A stretch of 64,000 bases of DNA from Sphingobacteriaceae bacterium (GCA_903642215.1 CAHJWG010000001.1:930001-994000), one strand, 5' to 3'; counted from the stretch's first letter, positions 17,486 to 25,824 are shown. Notes: generated by a model not told the origin, from the letters alone. Numbers and translations are program-made.

Positions 17486-18280
17486 TTACACCGTTACCGC
17501 AGCACTCTTTCCAGCCATAATCTCCGCATAAACACCATCCCAAAGGGCAATGCGCATTTGTAAAGCCTGCACAACGGCCGCTTCGGCTTCCTGCCAGTAT
17601 TGCTGGTTTTCTCCGCAAAGATTAGCTGTCATCTGCAAAGCCAAAATACTGTGATGATCGCCGTCAACCTCAATATGGCGTTCCAGATAATATTTGATTT
17701 GAGAAATGCTGTCCGGAAAACGCTTATTCAGATCATTTACCATCGATAAAAACATGCCCGGAATCAAATCCTCCCGACCGAAAGTAAAAATTGTAGCCTG
17801 CAAATAAGCTTTGTTGCTGCGGATGATTTCGAACGTAAAATCAACAAATTTTTGTGCGCTGAGCGGCGTATTGGCAGCCGCAAAAGCTTCCTGGAAATTA
17901 CCGTTGGCTTGTAAATTTTCCACAAATCGGTTCATCGAATCGGTATCGCAACCTATTTGTTCCATCGCTTTTAAGTACAATTCAAAATGACTGGTTCGAT
18001 TGCCTTCGCTGTCCACATCGCTCTCCTCGCCTACCACAATTTCGTTAATTAAATAACGCGTATCCGCATCACCTTTCGGAAACCAGGGAACCGACGTGCA
18101 AGTGAGCTGGTTTTGCAGCGATTTGAGCAGCGACATAAAATCCCAAACGGCATAAACGTGCGATTGCATAAAGATTTTTAAATCTTCCGGCGTATGGATT
18201 ACACCGTAAACCGGGTGATTTACAATTTGCCGGCGCAACGGCTCAATACGGTTTTGTATTTTGCTGATATAATTTTGCAT
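17486..18280 (-). CDS. DUF3050 family protein (heme-oxygenase-like fold)
   Basis: A 264-residue all-helical soluble protein. The start (IQNRIEPLRRQIVNHPVYG, about 7-25), then HVYAVWDFMSLLKSLQ (41-56) and YYLERHIEVDGDHHSI near 205-220 match DUF3050, a family related to the heme-oxygenase/TenA-like helical fold. The paired His/Glu residues in ERHIEVDGDHH are placed like di-iron ligands in that superfamily; this is an inference. Function is unknown. A variant word ATACTGTTTTTAT (18279-18291) overlaps the start codon. Confidence 0.8.
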   Translation of the reverse strand: MQNYISKIQNRIEPLRRQIVNHPVYGVIHTPEDLKIFMQSHVYAVWDFMSLLKSLQNQLTCTSVPWFPKGDADTRYLINEIVVGEESDVDSEGNRTSHFELYLKAMEQIGCDTDSMNRFVENLQANGNFQEAFAAANTPLSAQKFVDFTFEIIRSNKAYLQATIFTFGREDLIPGMFLSMVNDLNKRFPDSISQIKYYLERHIEVDGDHHSILALQMTANLCGENQQYWQEAEAAVVQALQMRIALWDGVYAEIMAGKSAAVTV

Positions 18281-18396
18281 ACTGTTTTTATAAGGTAAAA
18301 TTTAGAATTACGAAGGTACGTTGCCGGCAGTTTCAGCGTTTCCGCAGATTGTCAAATTAGTAAAGCTGCATTCATTTTTCGATTTTTGCAGGATAT

Positions 18397-19776
18397 ATGA
18401 CGAACGATTCCATCCAAACAGAAGATACGATTGTTGCCCTTTCCACCGCAAACGGCGTGGGTGCAATTGCCGTGATCCGGCTTTCCGGTCCGCGCGCAAT
18501 CCAAATTGCCAATGCTGTTTTTAAGGGTAAAAATTTAGAAAAGCAAGCATCGCACACGCTTCATTTTGGGGCGATTGTGGATGGTGAAGTGGTTTTGGAT
18601 GAAGTAGTGGTTGCTTTGTTTATCGCCCCAAAATCTTACACCAGAGAAAACGTGGTGGAAATCAGTTGCCACGGTTCGCCGTACATTGTGCAATCCATCA
18701 TCAAATTATTGCTGGTAAAAGGAGTACGCGCCGCCAAACCTGGCGAGTTTACGCTGCGCGCTTTTTTAAACGGACAGTTGGATTTATCTCAGGCTGAAGC
18801 TGTTGCAGATTTAATTGCTTCGGATTCTAAAGCTTCACATCAGATTGCGATGCAGCAATTGCGCGGCGGTTTTAGCAATCAGCTGCAGGTTTTGCGGGAG
18901 AAGCTGGTCAATTTTGCTTCGCTGATCGAACTCGAACTGGATTTTGGCGAAGAAGATGTAGAGTTTGCCAACCGAGATCAGCTCAAAACGTTGATCCTCG
19001 AAATCAACAAAGTTATTTTTGAACTGATCCGTTCTTTTGAGTTAGGAAACGTGATTAAACAAGGCGTAAACACGGTAATTGCCGGAAGGCCAAATGCCGG
19101 GAAATCAACTTTATTAAATGCTTTGCTGAATGAAGACCGCGCAATTATCAGCCCGATTCCCGGAACGACGCGCGATACAATTGAAGAAATTTTAAATATT
19201 GGCGGCGTAAATTTCAGGCTGATCGATACGGCCGGCATCCGCGAAGCAACCGATACGATTGAAGCGATTGGCGTACAAAAAACGATGGACAAAATCAGCA
19301 CTTCGGCGTTGCTGGTTTATGTTTTTGATGTGCAATCACTTTCAGAAATCGACCTGAAAAATGATCTGCAAAACTTACAACGCGCCGGAATGCCAATCCT
19401 TGCCATCGCCAATAAAATAGATTTAGGCGGTAAAAGAAGCATCCCAACTTTGCCGGAAGAAATAAAATACATCGAAATTTCTGCGCAGCAAAAGCATCAT
19501 ATTGAAGAACTGAAAGATTTGATTTATGATACTGCTATTCAAGGCAGATTAACCGGCGAGGAAACCGTTATCACCAATATCCGCCATCTGGAAGCTTTAA
19601 AACGCACCAATGAATCTTTAGAACGGGTTTTGTACGGTATGGAAAACCCGGTTACTTCTGATTTTTTAGCGATGGATATTAAGCAGGCTTTGTACTATCT
19701 GGGCGAAATTACCGGTGCGGTAACAACGGACGATTTACTGGAGAACATTTTTAGCAAATTCTGTATCGGAAAGTAA
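18397..19776 (+). CDS. mnmE: tRNA modification GTPase MnmE
   Basis: A 459-residue GTPase that, with MnmG, puts the carboxymethylaminomethyl group on wobble uridine 34 of certain tRNAs. The N-terminal folate-binding domain begins DTIVALSTANGVGAIAVIRL. The G domain has the P-loop GRPNAGKS at 230-237, DTAGI at 277-281 and NKID near 344. The C-terminal FCIGK carries the invariant Cys of the family. Full length. It is divergent from the DUF3050 gene. The dispersed word appears at 19430-19442 (encoding G-K-R-S-I just after NKID) and a variant at 18512-18524. Confidence 0.97.
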   Translation: MTNDSIQTEDTIVALSTANGVGAIAVIRLSGPRAIQIANAVFKGKNLEKQASHTLHFGAIVDGEVVLDEVVVALFIAPKSYTRENVVEISCHGSPYIVQSIIKLLLVKGVRAAKPGEFTLRAFLNGQLDLSQAEAVADLIASDSKASHQIAMQQLRGGFSNQLQVLREKLVNFASLIELELDFGEEDVEFANRDQLKTLILEINKVIFELIRSFELGNVIKQGVNTVIAGRPNAGKSTLLNALLNEDRAIISPIPGTTRDTIEEILNIGGVNFRLIDTAGIREATDTIEAIGVQKTMDKISTSALLVYVFDVQSLSEIDLKNDLQNLQRAGMPILAIANKIDLGGKRSIPTLPEEIKYIEISAQQKHHIEELKDLIYDTAIQGRLTGEETVITNIRHLEALKRTNESLERVLYGMENPVTSDFLAMDIKQALYYLGEITGAVTTDDLLENIFSKFCIGK

Positions 19777-19879
19777 TGTCTATTCAAAAGTTTGCTTAGC
19801 GTTTAAAACATTCAACAGCTTATTCTATTATGATAACTTATTAACTAAAAAAGATTATTTATTTAACTTTTACAACATT

Positions 19880-20719
19880 ATGCAACTTTCAGAATCTTTT
19901 CTTCCAATGGCTGGCAGCGTCGGCATGTCGTCCATGATTGCTTATTTTTTCCTGATATTTGCTGCCTACGCATTTTTGGGAAGCTTTATTTTTTCGTGGC
20001 TGGGTAAATCCGGCATCGCACCAGAACACCGTACTTCACGGTATTTTACTGCTGTTATTGCAGCCGTTGCCGGAATTTCTTACATGTTAATTGCGCACTT
20101 TTACCACGAAATGCTGCGGGAACTATCACAACTGACCGATCCTGCAAAAAGAGAAGAATTGCTGAGAACTTCCTACAATGCCATTGGCCAGTTACGGTAT
20201 ATCGACTGGTCTATTACCACGCCATTACTGCTGCTTAAAACAACCAGTATGCTTAAAATACAGCCAAGTCAGGAAAAAAACAACATTTTCTGGCTTTTAT
20301 TTGCTGATTTATTTATGATAATAACCGGCTACATCGGCGAGCAGCAATTAACTGCGGATGGCCACATTATGGTAGGTAATAAACTAATCTGGGGTGCTGT
20401 TTCTACCGTTGGATATTTGGTGGTTCCTTACATTTTATTCACTTTCTGGAAACGTTACAAAGATACCGTACAACCCGAAGAACGTACCGCTTACAAATGG
20501 CTGGCCTTATCTACCGTTACAACCTGGGGCGTGTATCCGATTGGTTATCTTTTAACTATTATTGATGGTTTTAACCTGAATTACATCCACATTTCCTTCA
20601 GTATTTTTGATGTGATTAACAAGGTTGGTGCAGGCGTAGTGGTTTATTTAGCTGCTAAAAAGATCCTCGAAAAACGAGTACCAGACGATGCTACCATGAG
20701 TACGCATATGGTAGATTAA
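19880..20719 (+). CDS. Microbial (type I) rhodopsin, light-driven ion pump with D-T-K motif
   Basis: A 279-residue seven-helix retinal protein of the inner membrane. Aligning RYIDWSITTP to helix C of bacteriorhodopsin gives D109 (Asp85, counterion and proton acceptor), T113 (Thr89) and K120 in place of the donor Asp96. In helix G, FDVINK gives D244 (Asp212) and K248, the retinal Schiff-base lysine. L117, eight residues after the acceptor, matches the green-absorbing form of proteorhodopsin. G172, right after W171 in LIWGAVST, sits where xanthorhodopsin has the Gly that makes room for a carotenoid antenna. A Lys donor is known from Exiguobacterium rhodopsin, so outward proton pumping is likely. 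The stop overlaps the stop of the convergent blh gene. Two His (73, 76) in helix B may pair with the counterion. Confidence 0.92.
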   Translation: MQLSESFLPMAGSVGMSSMIAYFFLIFAAYAFLGSFIFSWLGKSGIAPEHRTSRYFTAVIAAVAGISYMLIAHFYHEMLRELSQLTDPAKREELLRTSYNAIGQLRYIDWSITTPLLLLKTTSMLKIQPSQEKNNIFWLLFADLFMIITGYIGEQQLTADGHIMVGNKLIWGAVSTVGYLVVPYILFTFWKRYKDTVQPEERTAYKWLALSTVTTWGVYPIGYLLTIIDGFNLNYIHISFSIFDVINKVGAGVVVYLAAKKILEKRVPDDATMSTHMVD

Positions 20720-21669
20720 GCTGGCAGCGTATTATTTAAATGGTGCATTACCTGCACGTGCGGCAGCGTAATCACCGATAAAAAAACAAACAGCAGCGGC
20801 AGCGGATCAAACAACGGTGCATATCGCGGCAGCAAATAACCAGCTAACAGTAAGCCGGTTATTGCAAGTAAACTAAAGGGCAAAGCAGTTTGCCACACTT
20901 TAAATAAGGTTTTATCAGCGGTCTTATTTTTACCGATGATAAAACCTTTTATATTGAACAGGGTAACCAAGCCATGCCATCCTGCAAAATACAACCCGAA
21001 CGCTGGCAGCAAAGGCAAAAAATAGGTGCATAAAAGAAGCATCAACAATTGCAGCGTCAGTTTATATTGATGCGGATTGTGCTGATAAAATCTGTTCCAT
21101 ACCAGCAAAAACAGCAGCATAAAACCCGATAACGGCAACAGCCAAAAACGCTGATTAACCAGCCAAAGCCACTTGCCAAACAGCAAACCATCTGCCGGAA
21201 CCAAGTGCAGCAAAATTGGCGTTACTTCATGTTGGTGCGCCAGCAAAATCCATCCTAACACAAAAATGCCGTATAAAAAACGCATGGCCGCCGTTAGCAA
21301 AGGTTGCTGCGGATGAACTGCTATATCCGTTTCGCCAAAGTGCCAGCCCGAAATCAGCAGAAAGAAAAACAAACTCCAAGACGGGAATAGGTACCAGGCC
21401 AGCGCATAAATCAGCATGTTTAACAAGTATTGGCCTAAAAAAACAGATAATTTAAAGGATTTTCCGCTACGCTGAGCATTTTCCTGCTGCACCAGATGAT
21501 CCAGCGCACCATGCGGAATCCCGGTAAGCAGCAAAGCAACCGACAAAAAAGCTAACTGAAACGGTGTTGAAATCTGATAAAATAACTGCCATAAAACCAG
21601 CACAATACCAATCAACAAGCTAAAATTAACCAGTTTGATTTTTTGCAGGATGGGATTATTTGCCGTCAC
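20716..21669 (-). CDS. blh: Brp/Blh-family beta-carotene 15,15'-dioxygenase
   Basis: A 317-residue integral membrane enzyme that cuts beta-carotene in the middle to give two retinals, the chromophore of the neighbouring rhodopsin. Family motifs with the iron-ligand histidines are present: GIPHGALDHL near 49-58, SGWHFGETD near 106-114, AGWHGL near 231 and LPHVQVMHH near 303-311. About eight hydrophobic helices are visible. Its start overlaps the end of crtY by 14 bases, so the two are co-translated. The 3' end overlaps the 3' end of the rhodopsin gene by 4 bases (shared TTAA). A copy of the dispersed word (21030-21042) encodes M-L-L-L-C. Confidence 0.9.
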   Translation of the reverse strand: MTANNPILQKIKLVNFSLLIGIVLVLWQLFYQISTPFQLAFLSVALLLTGIPHGALDHLVQQENAQRSGKSFKLSVFLGQYLLNMLIYALAWYLFPSWSLFFFLLISGWHFGETDIAVHPQQPLLTAAMRFLYGIFVLGWILLAHQHEVTPILLHLVPADGLLFGKWLWLVNQRFWLLPLSGFMLLFLLVWNRFYQHNPHQYKLTLQLLMLLLCTYFLPLLPAFGLYFAGWHGLVTLFNIKGFIIGKNKTADKTLFKVWQTALPFSLLAITGLLLAGYLLPRYAPLFDPLPLLFVFLSVITLPHVQVMHHLNNTLPA

Positions 21670-22795
21670 GATAAGTAAAAATATGTTTTATCGCCTGTTT
21701 TAAAAACGGCAAAATTGGTAACGAAGCAAATATCCTGATTTCCTGCTGTAATGTAGATTGTTCATCCAAAAACCGAAGCACATCCGGCATCCGGTTATGT
21801 TTAAAAAGCTGCGTAAAAACATTGGGAATGATTTGGGGCGAATGCCGGATCATGTTCAGCAATAAAGCATCATAAAACCTGAACCTGCCGCGCGTGCCAG
21901 TTGCAACTGCATACTGTTTTTGCCCTATATTTTTTGCCAACAAAATGCTATCATTTGTTATCCGGTTAAAAGCGTAGCCGGTGCTGGCTTTAACCATGCC
22001 GGCGGCTTTGCCAATCAGCGTTTCTCCGGCTGGTCCGTAGTGGTTAAATTGTTGCCTGCTCATCGGGATTTGGCCGGTTTCTGCGGAGGTTATTTTGTAG
22101 TTGATTTGTGGAAAGTGCTGTTGAAGATAAGCTTTAATCAATTCCTCATAAAGTGCATCCGAAACTACCTCCGCAGAAAAAAATGTAGCTTCTACCAATG
22201 CGCGGTTTTTAGTAAACGGCAGCACGTAAATAAAATGCACTTCTTGATGTAACTGCGTGGTATAATCCATTAACATAGCGGTGCGATCATCAAATATTTC
22301 CTCTTTGGTTTCAATATACCAGCCTTTAAAATGCTGCCATAATTCGGGTTTTTTAGTCTGCGGATTGATGCTGCTGTAACAGTTTTTAGCCCGAAAACTT
22401 TGTTGGTCTGTATCAATCAAAAAACAATTTTCCTGATTGTGTATGCGATTTACTTTGGCCTTTACAAGCGTAATATTTGGGTTTTGTGGGAGAAACTGCT
22501 GCTCGAAATAATTAAAAAATACCTTTCCGGGAATGTGGTGATACGTATAAGGTTTGGCCGATTGCTTAGTTGAAAACTTAGCCGAGCAGAAACTAAGCTG
22601 CTGCCAGCTTTTGGTTACCAGCTGCTGCAAAGGATGATTTCCGGCCGACCAAAAACTCCAGGATTGCTGCTTTTCGGTGCCGTCATCCAGCAAAAGTACT
22701 TTACAATCGGCCCAGTTAGGTTGTAAACTAAGCTGCTGCAGCAATTGCCAGCCAGCACAACCTGCACCTAAAACGGCAATATCATACTGGTACAT
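21656..22795 (-). CDS. crtY: Lycopene beta-cyclase CrtY
   Basis: A 379-residue flavoprotein of the CrtY type, which folds both ends of lycopene into beta-ionone rings to give beta-carotene. The N-terminal dinucleotide-binding motif is AVLGAGCAGWQLL (8-20); the conserved QSWSFW (44-49), YTTQLHQEVHFIYVLPF near 195 and the GKAAGMVKASTGYAFNRI stretch near 263-280 are characteristic. It is the first gene of a two-gene operon with blh and supplies that enzyme's substrate. No other carotenoid genes (crtB, crtI, crtE) lie in the window, so lycopene must come from elsewhere in the genome. Confidence 0.93.
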   Translation of the reverse strand: MYQYDIAVLGAGCAGWQLLQQLSLQPNWADCKVLLLDDGTEKQQSWSFWSAGNHPLQQLVTKSWQQLSFCSAKFSTKQSAKPYTYHHIPGKVFFNYFEQQFLPQNPNITLVKAKVNRIHNQENCFLIDTDQQSFRAKNCYSSINPQTKKPELWQHFKGWYIETKEEIFDDRTAMLMDYTTQLHQEVHFIYVLPFTKNRALVEATFFSAEVVSDALYEELIKAYLQQHFPQINYKITSAETGQIPMSRQQFNHYGPAGETLIGKAAGMVKASTGYAFNRITNDSILLAKNIGQKQYAVATGTRGRFRFYDALLLNMIRHSPQIIPNVFTQLFKHNRMPDVLRFLDEQSTLQQEIRIFASLPILPFLKQAIKHIFTYRDGK

Positions 22796-22894
22796 CTCAT
22801 ACTTTTCTTGAGTGTCAAAGATAGCCTAAGGCGAAGGGTTTAATTAATCTTTTAACAGTATATAAAATTAATCATTTACGGTTATACACCTGCA

Positions 22895-23017
22895 TCAATC
22901 CAAACGAGTGCCGGTACCGGCCAGCGTAATGATTACTGTTTTTTCTTCTAAGGTTAAGGCAATAGTTCCGCCATCAGGGTAATTTTTTAAAAAAGTTGCA
23001 AATATCAAATTAACCAT
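22895..23017 (-). pseudogene. Possible remnant of a histidine-kinase HATPase domain
   Basis: A 40-residue frame in the gap between crtY and the Rrf2 gene reads PDGGTIALTLEEKTVIITLA and then GTGTRLD. This resembles the stretch of HATPase_c domains where a GG-x-I-x-L strand is followed by VII-x-V-x-DTG. It stops right after and has no kinase context, so if the match is real it is a decayed fragment. It overlaps the Rrf2 promoter. Confidence 0.25.
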
Positions 23018-23025
23018 TACCTTTG
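22996..23025 (+). promoter_or_regulatory. Promoter of the Rrf2 regulator gene
   Basis: TTG at 22996-22998, a 19-base spacer, then TACCTTTG at 23018-23025. This is a full match to the Bacteroidota TTG-N19-TAnnTTTG promoter. It directly abuts operator 1, so a bound regulator would cover the start of transcription. Confidence 0.7.
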
Positions 23026-23050
23026 TACTGTAATAATAATTTATACAGTA
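23026..23050. promoter_or_regulatory. Operator 1: TACTGTA-N11-TACAGTA
   Basis: A 25-bp dyad with perfect 7-bp arms, AT-rich centre, between the -7 element and the ATG of the Rrf2 gene. A near-identical 25-bp site precedes the next gene, which strongly suggests the binding site of the Rrf2 regulator and autoregulation. Confidence 0.75.
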
Positions 23051-23454
23051 TGAATAATATCGATTTTGCTACCGCAATCCATATTTTAACGTTGTTAGCT
23101 ATTACCGGAGATAATTTATCGTCGGCGTATATTGCCGGCAGTATTAATATTAACCCTGCCATGGTACGCAAAACTTTAAGTGTACTTAGTACGCAGGGCC
23201 TTGTTAAAACCAAGGAAGGAAAAGGCGGCGGGGCTTCGCTTGCAAAATCTGCTGGCAAGGTTTTGTTATCAGATATTTACCGAGCAGTAAATAACTCTCC
23301 TTTGCTTGGCAAGTTAAACCGGCCTAATCCTGATTGTAGTACAGGGAAACAAATTAATAATAACCTGCTGGAGTTGTATAACCAAGCCGATCAAGCACTT
23401 ATTAATAAATTAAGTACGATAACGCTGGCTGATTTTTGTAAAAAATTTATCTAA
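23050..23454 (+). CDS. Rrf2-family transcriptional regulator (non-Fe-S type)
   Basis: A 134-residue winged-helix DNA-binding protein of the Rrf2 family. The recognition helix region is SSAYIAGSININPAMVRKTL (about 24-43), followed by the wing LVKTKEGKGGGASLAKS. The three-cysteine cluster of Fe-S members (IscR, NsrR) is absent; only two Cys remain (in NPDCSTG and near the end), which fits the redox-sensing YwnA/HypR-like branch. I chose the ATG at 23050 rather than an upstream TTG because the promoter and operator leave no room for the longer form. Neighbour and probable target: the NAD(P)-binding gene 66 bases downstream, with its own operator. Confidence 0.85.
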   Translation: MNNIDFATAIHILTLLAITGDNLSSAYIAGSININPAMVRKTLSVLSTQGLVKTKEGKGGGASLAKSAGKVLLSDIYRAVNNSPLLGKLNRPNPDCSTGKQINNNLLELYNQADQALINKLSTITLADFCKKFI

Positions 23455-23467
23455 TTTTTTTAACTTA

Positions 23468-23492
23468 TACTGTAATAAAAAATATTGCAGTA
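23468..23492. promoter_or_regulatory. Operator 2: TACTGTA-N11-TGCAGTA
   Basis: A 25-bp dyad of the same length, arm sequence and AT-rich centre (both start TACTGTAATAA) as operator 1, placed 28 bases before the ATG of the NAD(P)-binding gene. One arm base differs from perfect symmetry. Confidence 0.75.
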
Positions 23493-23520
23493 TCAATATT
23501 AACTAATAAAAAATAATAAA

Positions 23521-24168
23521 ATGAAAGTAGCACTCATCGGAGCATCAGGTTTTGTAGGAAAAGCAGTATTAAATGAATTACTGCAAAGAAATCATCAAGT
23601 AACAGCTATTGTCCGCAATCCGGGAAACCTGCAACCGCAGGATAACCTCACCATTACAATAGCGGATGCAACAGATTCTGAAACACTTGCTGATGCAGTA
23701 AAAGGAAACGATGCTGTAATAAGCACGTTTAACGCCGGCTGGACAAACCCTAACCTTTATAATGATTTTCTGAACGGCTCTAAAGCTATACAGGCAGGCG
23801 TAAAAAAATCCGGTGTTAAACGCCTGCTGGTTGTTGGTGGTGCAGGAAGTTTATTTATTGACGGTAAGCAACTGGTAGATTCACCAGATTTCCCTGCGGA
23901 TTATAAAGCCGGAGCAACAGCTGCACGCGATTATTTGAATGAATTAAAAAAAGAAACCGAATTAAACTGGGTGTTTTTAAGCCCGGCTATTGAAATGCAC
24001 CCTGGTACATCAGGCGTACGCAAAGGTACTTACCGAACAGGCAGCGAAAACCCCATCTTTAACGGAGACGGCAGGAGCGTAATATCTGTCGAGGATCTTG
24101 CCATGGCAATTGTTGATGAGATTGAACAGCCAAAATATAGCCGCCGGCGTTTTACGGTCGCTTATTAA
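23521..24168 (+). CDS. NAD(P)H-binding SDR-like oxidoreductase
   Basis: A 215-residue atypical short-chain dehydrogenase of the NAD(P)H-binding (NmrA-like) type. The cofactor motif is GASGFVGKAV at 7-16; GNDAVISTFNAG near 61-72 and RLLVVGGAGSLF near 101-112 are the next conserved strands. Related proteins act as quinone or flavin reductases, or as redox sensors. The matched operators tie it to the upstream Rrf2 regulator, so induction by oxidative or electrophile stress is a reasonable inference. Confidence 0.85.
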   Translation: MKVALIGASGFVGKAVLNELLQRNHQVTAIVRNPGNLQPQDNLTITIADATDSETLADAVKGNDAVISTFNAGWTNPNLYNDFLNGSKAIQAGVKKSGVKRLLVVGGAGSLFIDGKQLVDSPDFPADYKAGATAARDYLNELKKETELNWVFLSPAIEMHPGTSGVRKGTYRTGSENPIFNGDGRSVISVEDLAMAIVDEIEQPKYSRRRFTVAY

Positions 24169-24303
24169 GCCGAAGGCATTTTCTACATATCTATACCTGC
24201 CAGGATTTTTAATTTAAGTTTTATCATTAGCTAAAATTACGCTGATGATAGATGTTTATGCTAACCTTGCTTTTTCTGATGCAAATTACTTTAATTTTAC
24301 CTG

Positions 24304-24316
24304 ATAAAAGCAGCAT
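24304..24316 (-). repeat. Dispersed word, variant
   Basis: ATAAAAGCAGCAT differs from the consensus at one base. It lies six bases before the GTG start of the sugar kinase gene; on the minus strand TAAAATT follows. Confidence 0.6.
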
Positions 24317-24321
24317 CATAA

Positions 24322-25824
24322 GTGCAGAAATATATTTTAGGCGTTGATATCGGTACCGGCAGCGTAAAGGCAGTTGCGGTAGGTTTAAGCGGAGAAGCGA
24401 TTGCTTCTACACAAAAACATTATCCTTTGATACAGTCGGAACCGGGTTTTGCAGAACAGGATATCGAGTTGATCTGGCAAGGTTTTACAGCTTGTATCCG
24501 TGAAACGGCAGATAAATTCGGTGTGCCGGTAGCAATCAGTTTAAGCAGTGCCATGCACAGTTTGATTTTAGTTGATCACGAAGGGAAAGCTTTAACAAAC
24601 ATGATTAACTGGGCCGATACCCGAAGTGCAGCAATTGCAGATGAACTTCATGCTTCTCCCGAAGGAAAAAATCTTTATGAACAAACCGGAACGCCGGTTT
24701 ATTCGATGTCGCCGCTGAGCAAAATTATCTGGTTTCGGGGAAATAAGAAAGCGTTATTTAATCAAACGGCTAAATTTATCTCTATTAAAGAATTTTTCTG
24801 GTTTCGGTTATTTGGTGCTTATCAAATCGATCATTCCATTGCTTCTGCAACCGGTTTATTTGATATCGTAAAGTTTAGCTGGAACGAGCAAGCACTAAAG
24901 TTAGCCGGAATTGCTACCGAAAAACTTTCGGAACCGGTAAGTACAGGCTACATGCGCAACGATGCAAAACCAGAAATCACTAAATTATTAGGCATAAACG
25001 AAGCATGCCAATGGGTTATTGGCGCGAATGACGGCTGCCTGGCCAACCTCGGCAGTGGCGCAAATAAAATAGGTACAGCCGCTTTAACCATCGGAACCAG
25101 CGGTGCCGTGCGGATGGCGAGCAGCAAACCTTTGTATAATTTTAAAGCGATGACTTTTAATTATATCCTGGATGAAAATACGTACATCTGCGGGGGAGCC
25201 ATCAACAACGGCGGCTTGATATTAAACTGGCTGCTTGCGCAATTTATGGCGGTAAAAACAGTATCGCCGGCAGCTTATCAGCAATTATTTGCAAAGGTAG
25301 AAACGGTAAAAGCCGGCAGCGACGGACTGCTTTTCCTGCCTTATTTAACCGGTGAACGTACACCGCTTTGGGACAGTAACAGTTGCGGTGTTTTCTTCGG
25401 AATAAAAACGGAACATACACAGGCTCATTTTTTAAAAGCTGCACTGGAAGGTGTTTGTTATGCCATCCATAGTGTACTGGATGCCGTGGTGCAATCCTCC
25501 GGAAAGGTGGAGGAAGTAAGAGTGAGCGGCGGTTTTACCGCTTCGCCGGTTTGGCTGCAATTAATGGCCGACGTTACCGGTAAAAATTTAACGGTGGTAC
25601 AGGCAGAAGATGCATCTGCAGTCGGGGCCGCGTTTCTGGCTATACAAACCAATAAGTTCGCCGGGTTTAATTTAAAAGATCATACGCAGTTTCAAACAAT
25701 TATTAAACCTCGTGCAGTAAATCAGCCTATTTACAGCAGGTACTACAAACTGTTTGTGCATTTATACAGCAATTTAAAAGGCAGTATGCACGAATTAGAT
25801 CAGATAAATCATGAAAAAAATTAA
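24322..25824 (+). CDS. FGGY-family carbohydrate kinase, gluconokinase-like
   Basis: A 500-residue ATP-dependent sugar kinase of the FGGY family. The N-terminal phosphate motif is GVDIGTGSVKA (7-17); the segment ISLSSAMHSLILVD (about 73-86) and INWADTRS (95-102) match gluconokinases of the Bacillus GntK kind, which phosphorylate gluconate to 6-phosphogluconate. Xylulokinase is the main alternative. The start is GTG; no ATG is in frame nearby and GVDIGT must be near the N-terminus. It appears monocistronic. A word variant (25252-25264) lies inside. Confidence 0.8.
   Translation: MQKYILGVDIGTGSVKAVAVGLSGEAIASTQKHYPLIQSEPGFAEQDIELIWQGFTACIRETADKFGVPVAISLSSAMHSLILVDHEGKALTNMINWADTRSAAIADELHASPEGKNLYEQTGTPVYSMSPLSKIIWFRGNKKALFNQTAKFISIKEFFWFRLFGAYQIDHSIASATGLFDIVKFSWNEQALKLAGIATEKLSEPVSTGYMRNDAKPEITKLLGINEACQWVIGANDGCLANLGSGANKIGTAALTIGTSGAVRMASSKPLYNFKAMTFNYILDENTYICGGAINNGGLILNWLLAQFMAVKTVSPAAYQQLFAKVETVKAGSDGLLFLPYLTGERTPLWDSNSCGVFFGIKTEHTQAHFLKAALEGVCYAIHSVLDAVVQSSGKVEEVRVSGGFTASPVWLQLMADVTGKNLTVVQAEDASAVGAAFLAIQTNKFAGFNLKDHTQFQTIIKPRAVNQPIYSRYYKLFVHLYSNLKGSMHELDQINHEKN

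Noticed and set aside
19880-20719. Chloride- or sodium-pumping rhodopsin
   Set aside because: Sodium pumps have N-D-Q and chloride pumps N-T-Q or T-S-A in helix C; D-T-K with an Asp at the acceptor position points to proton transport.
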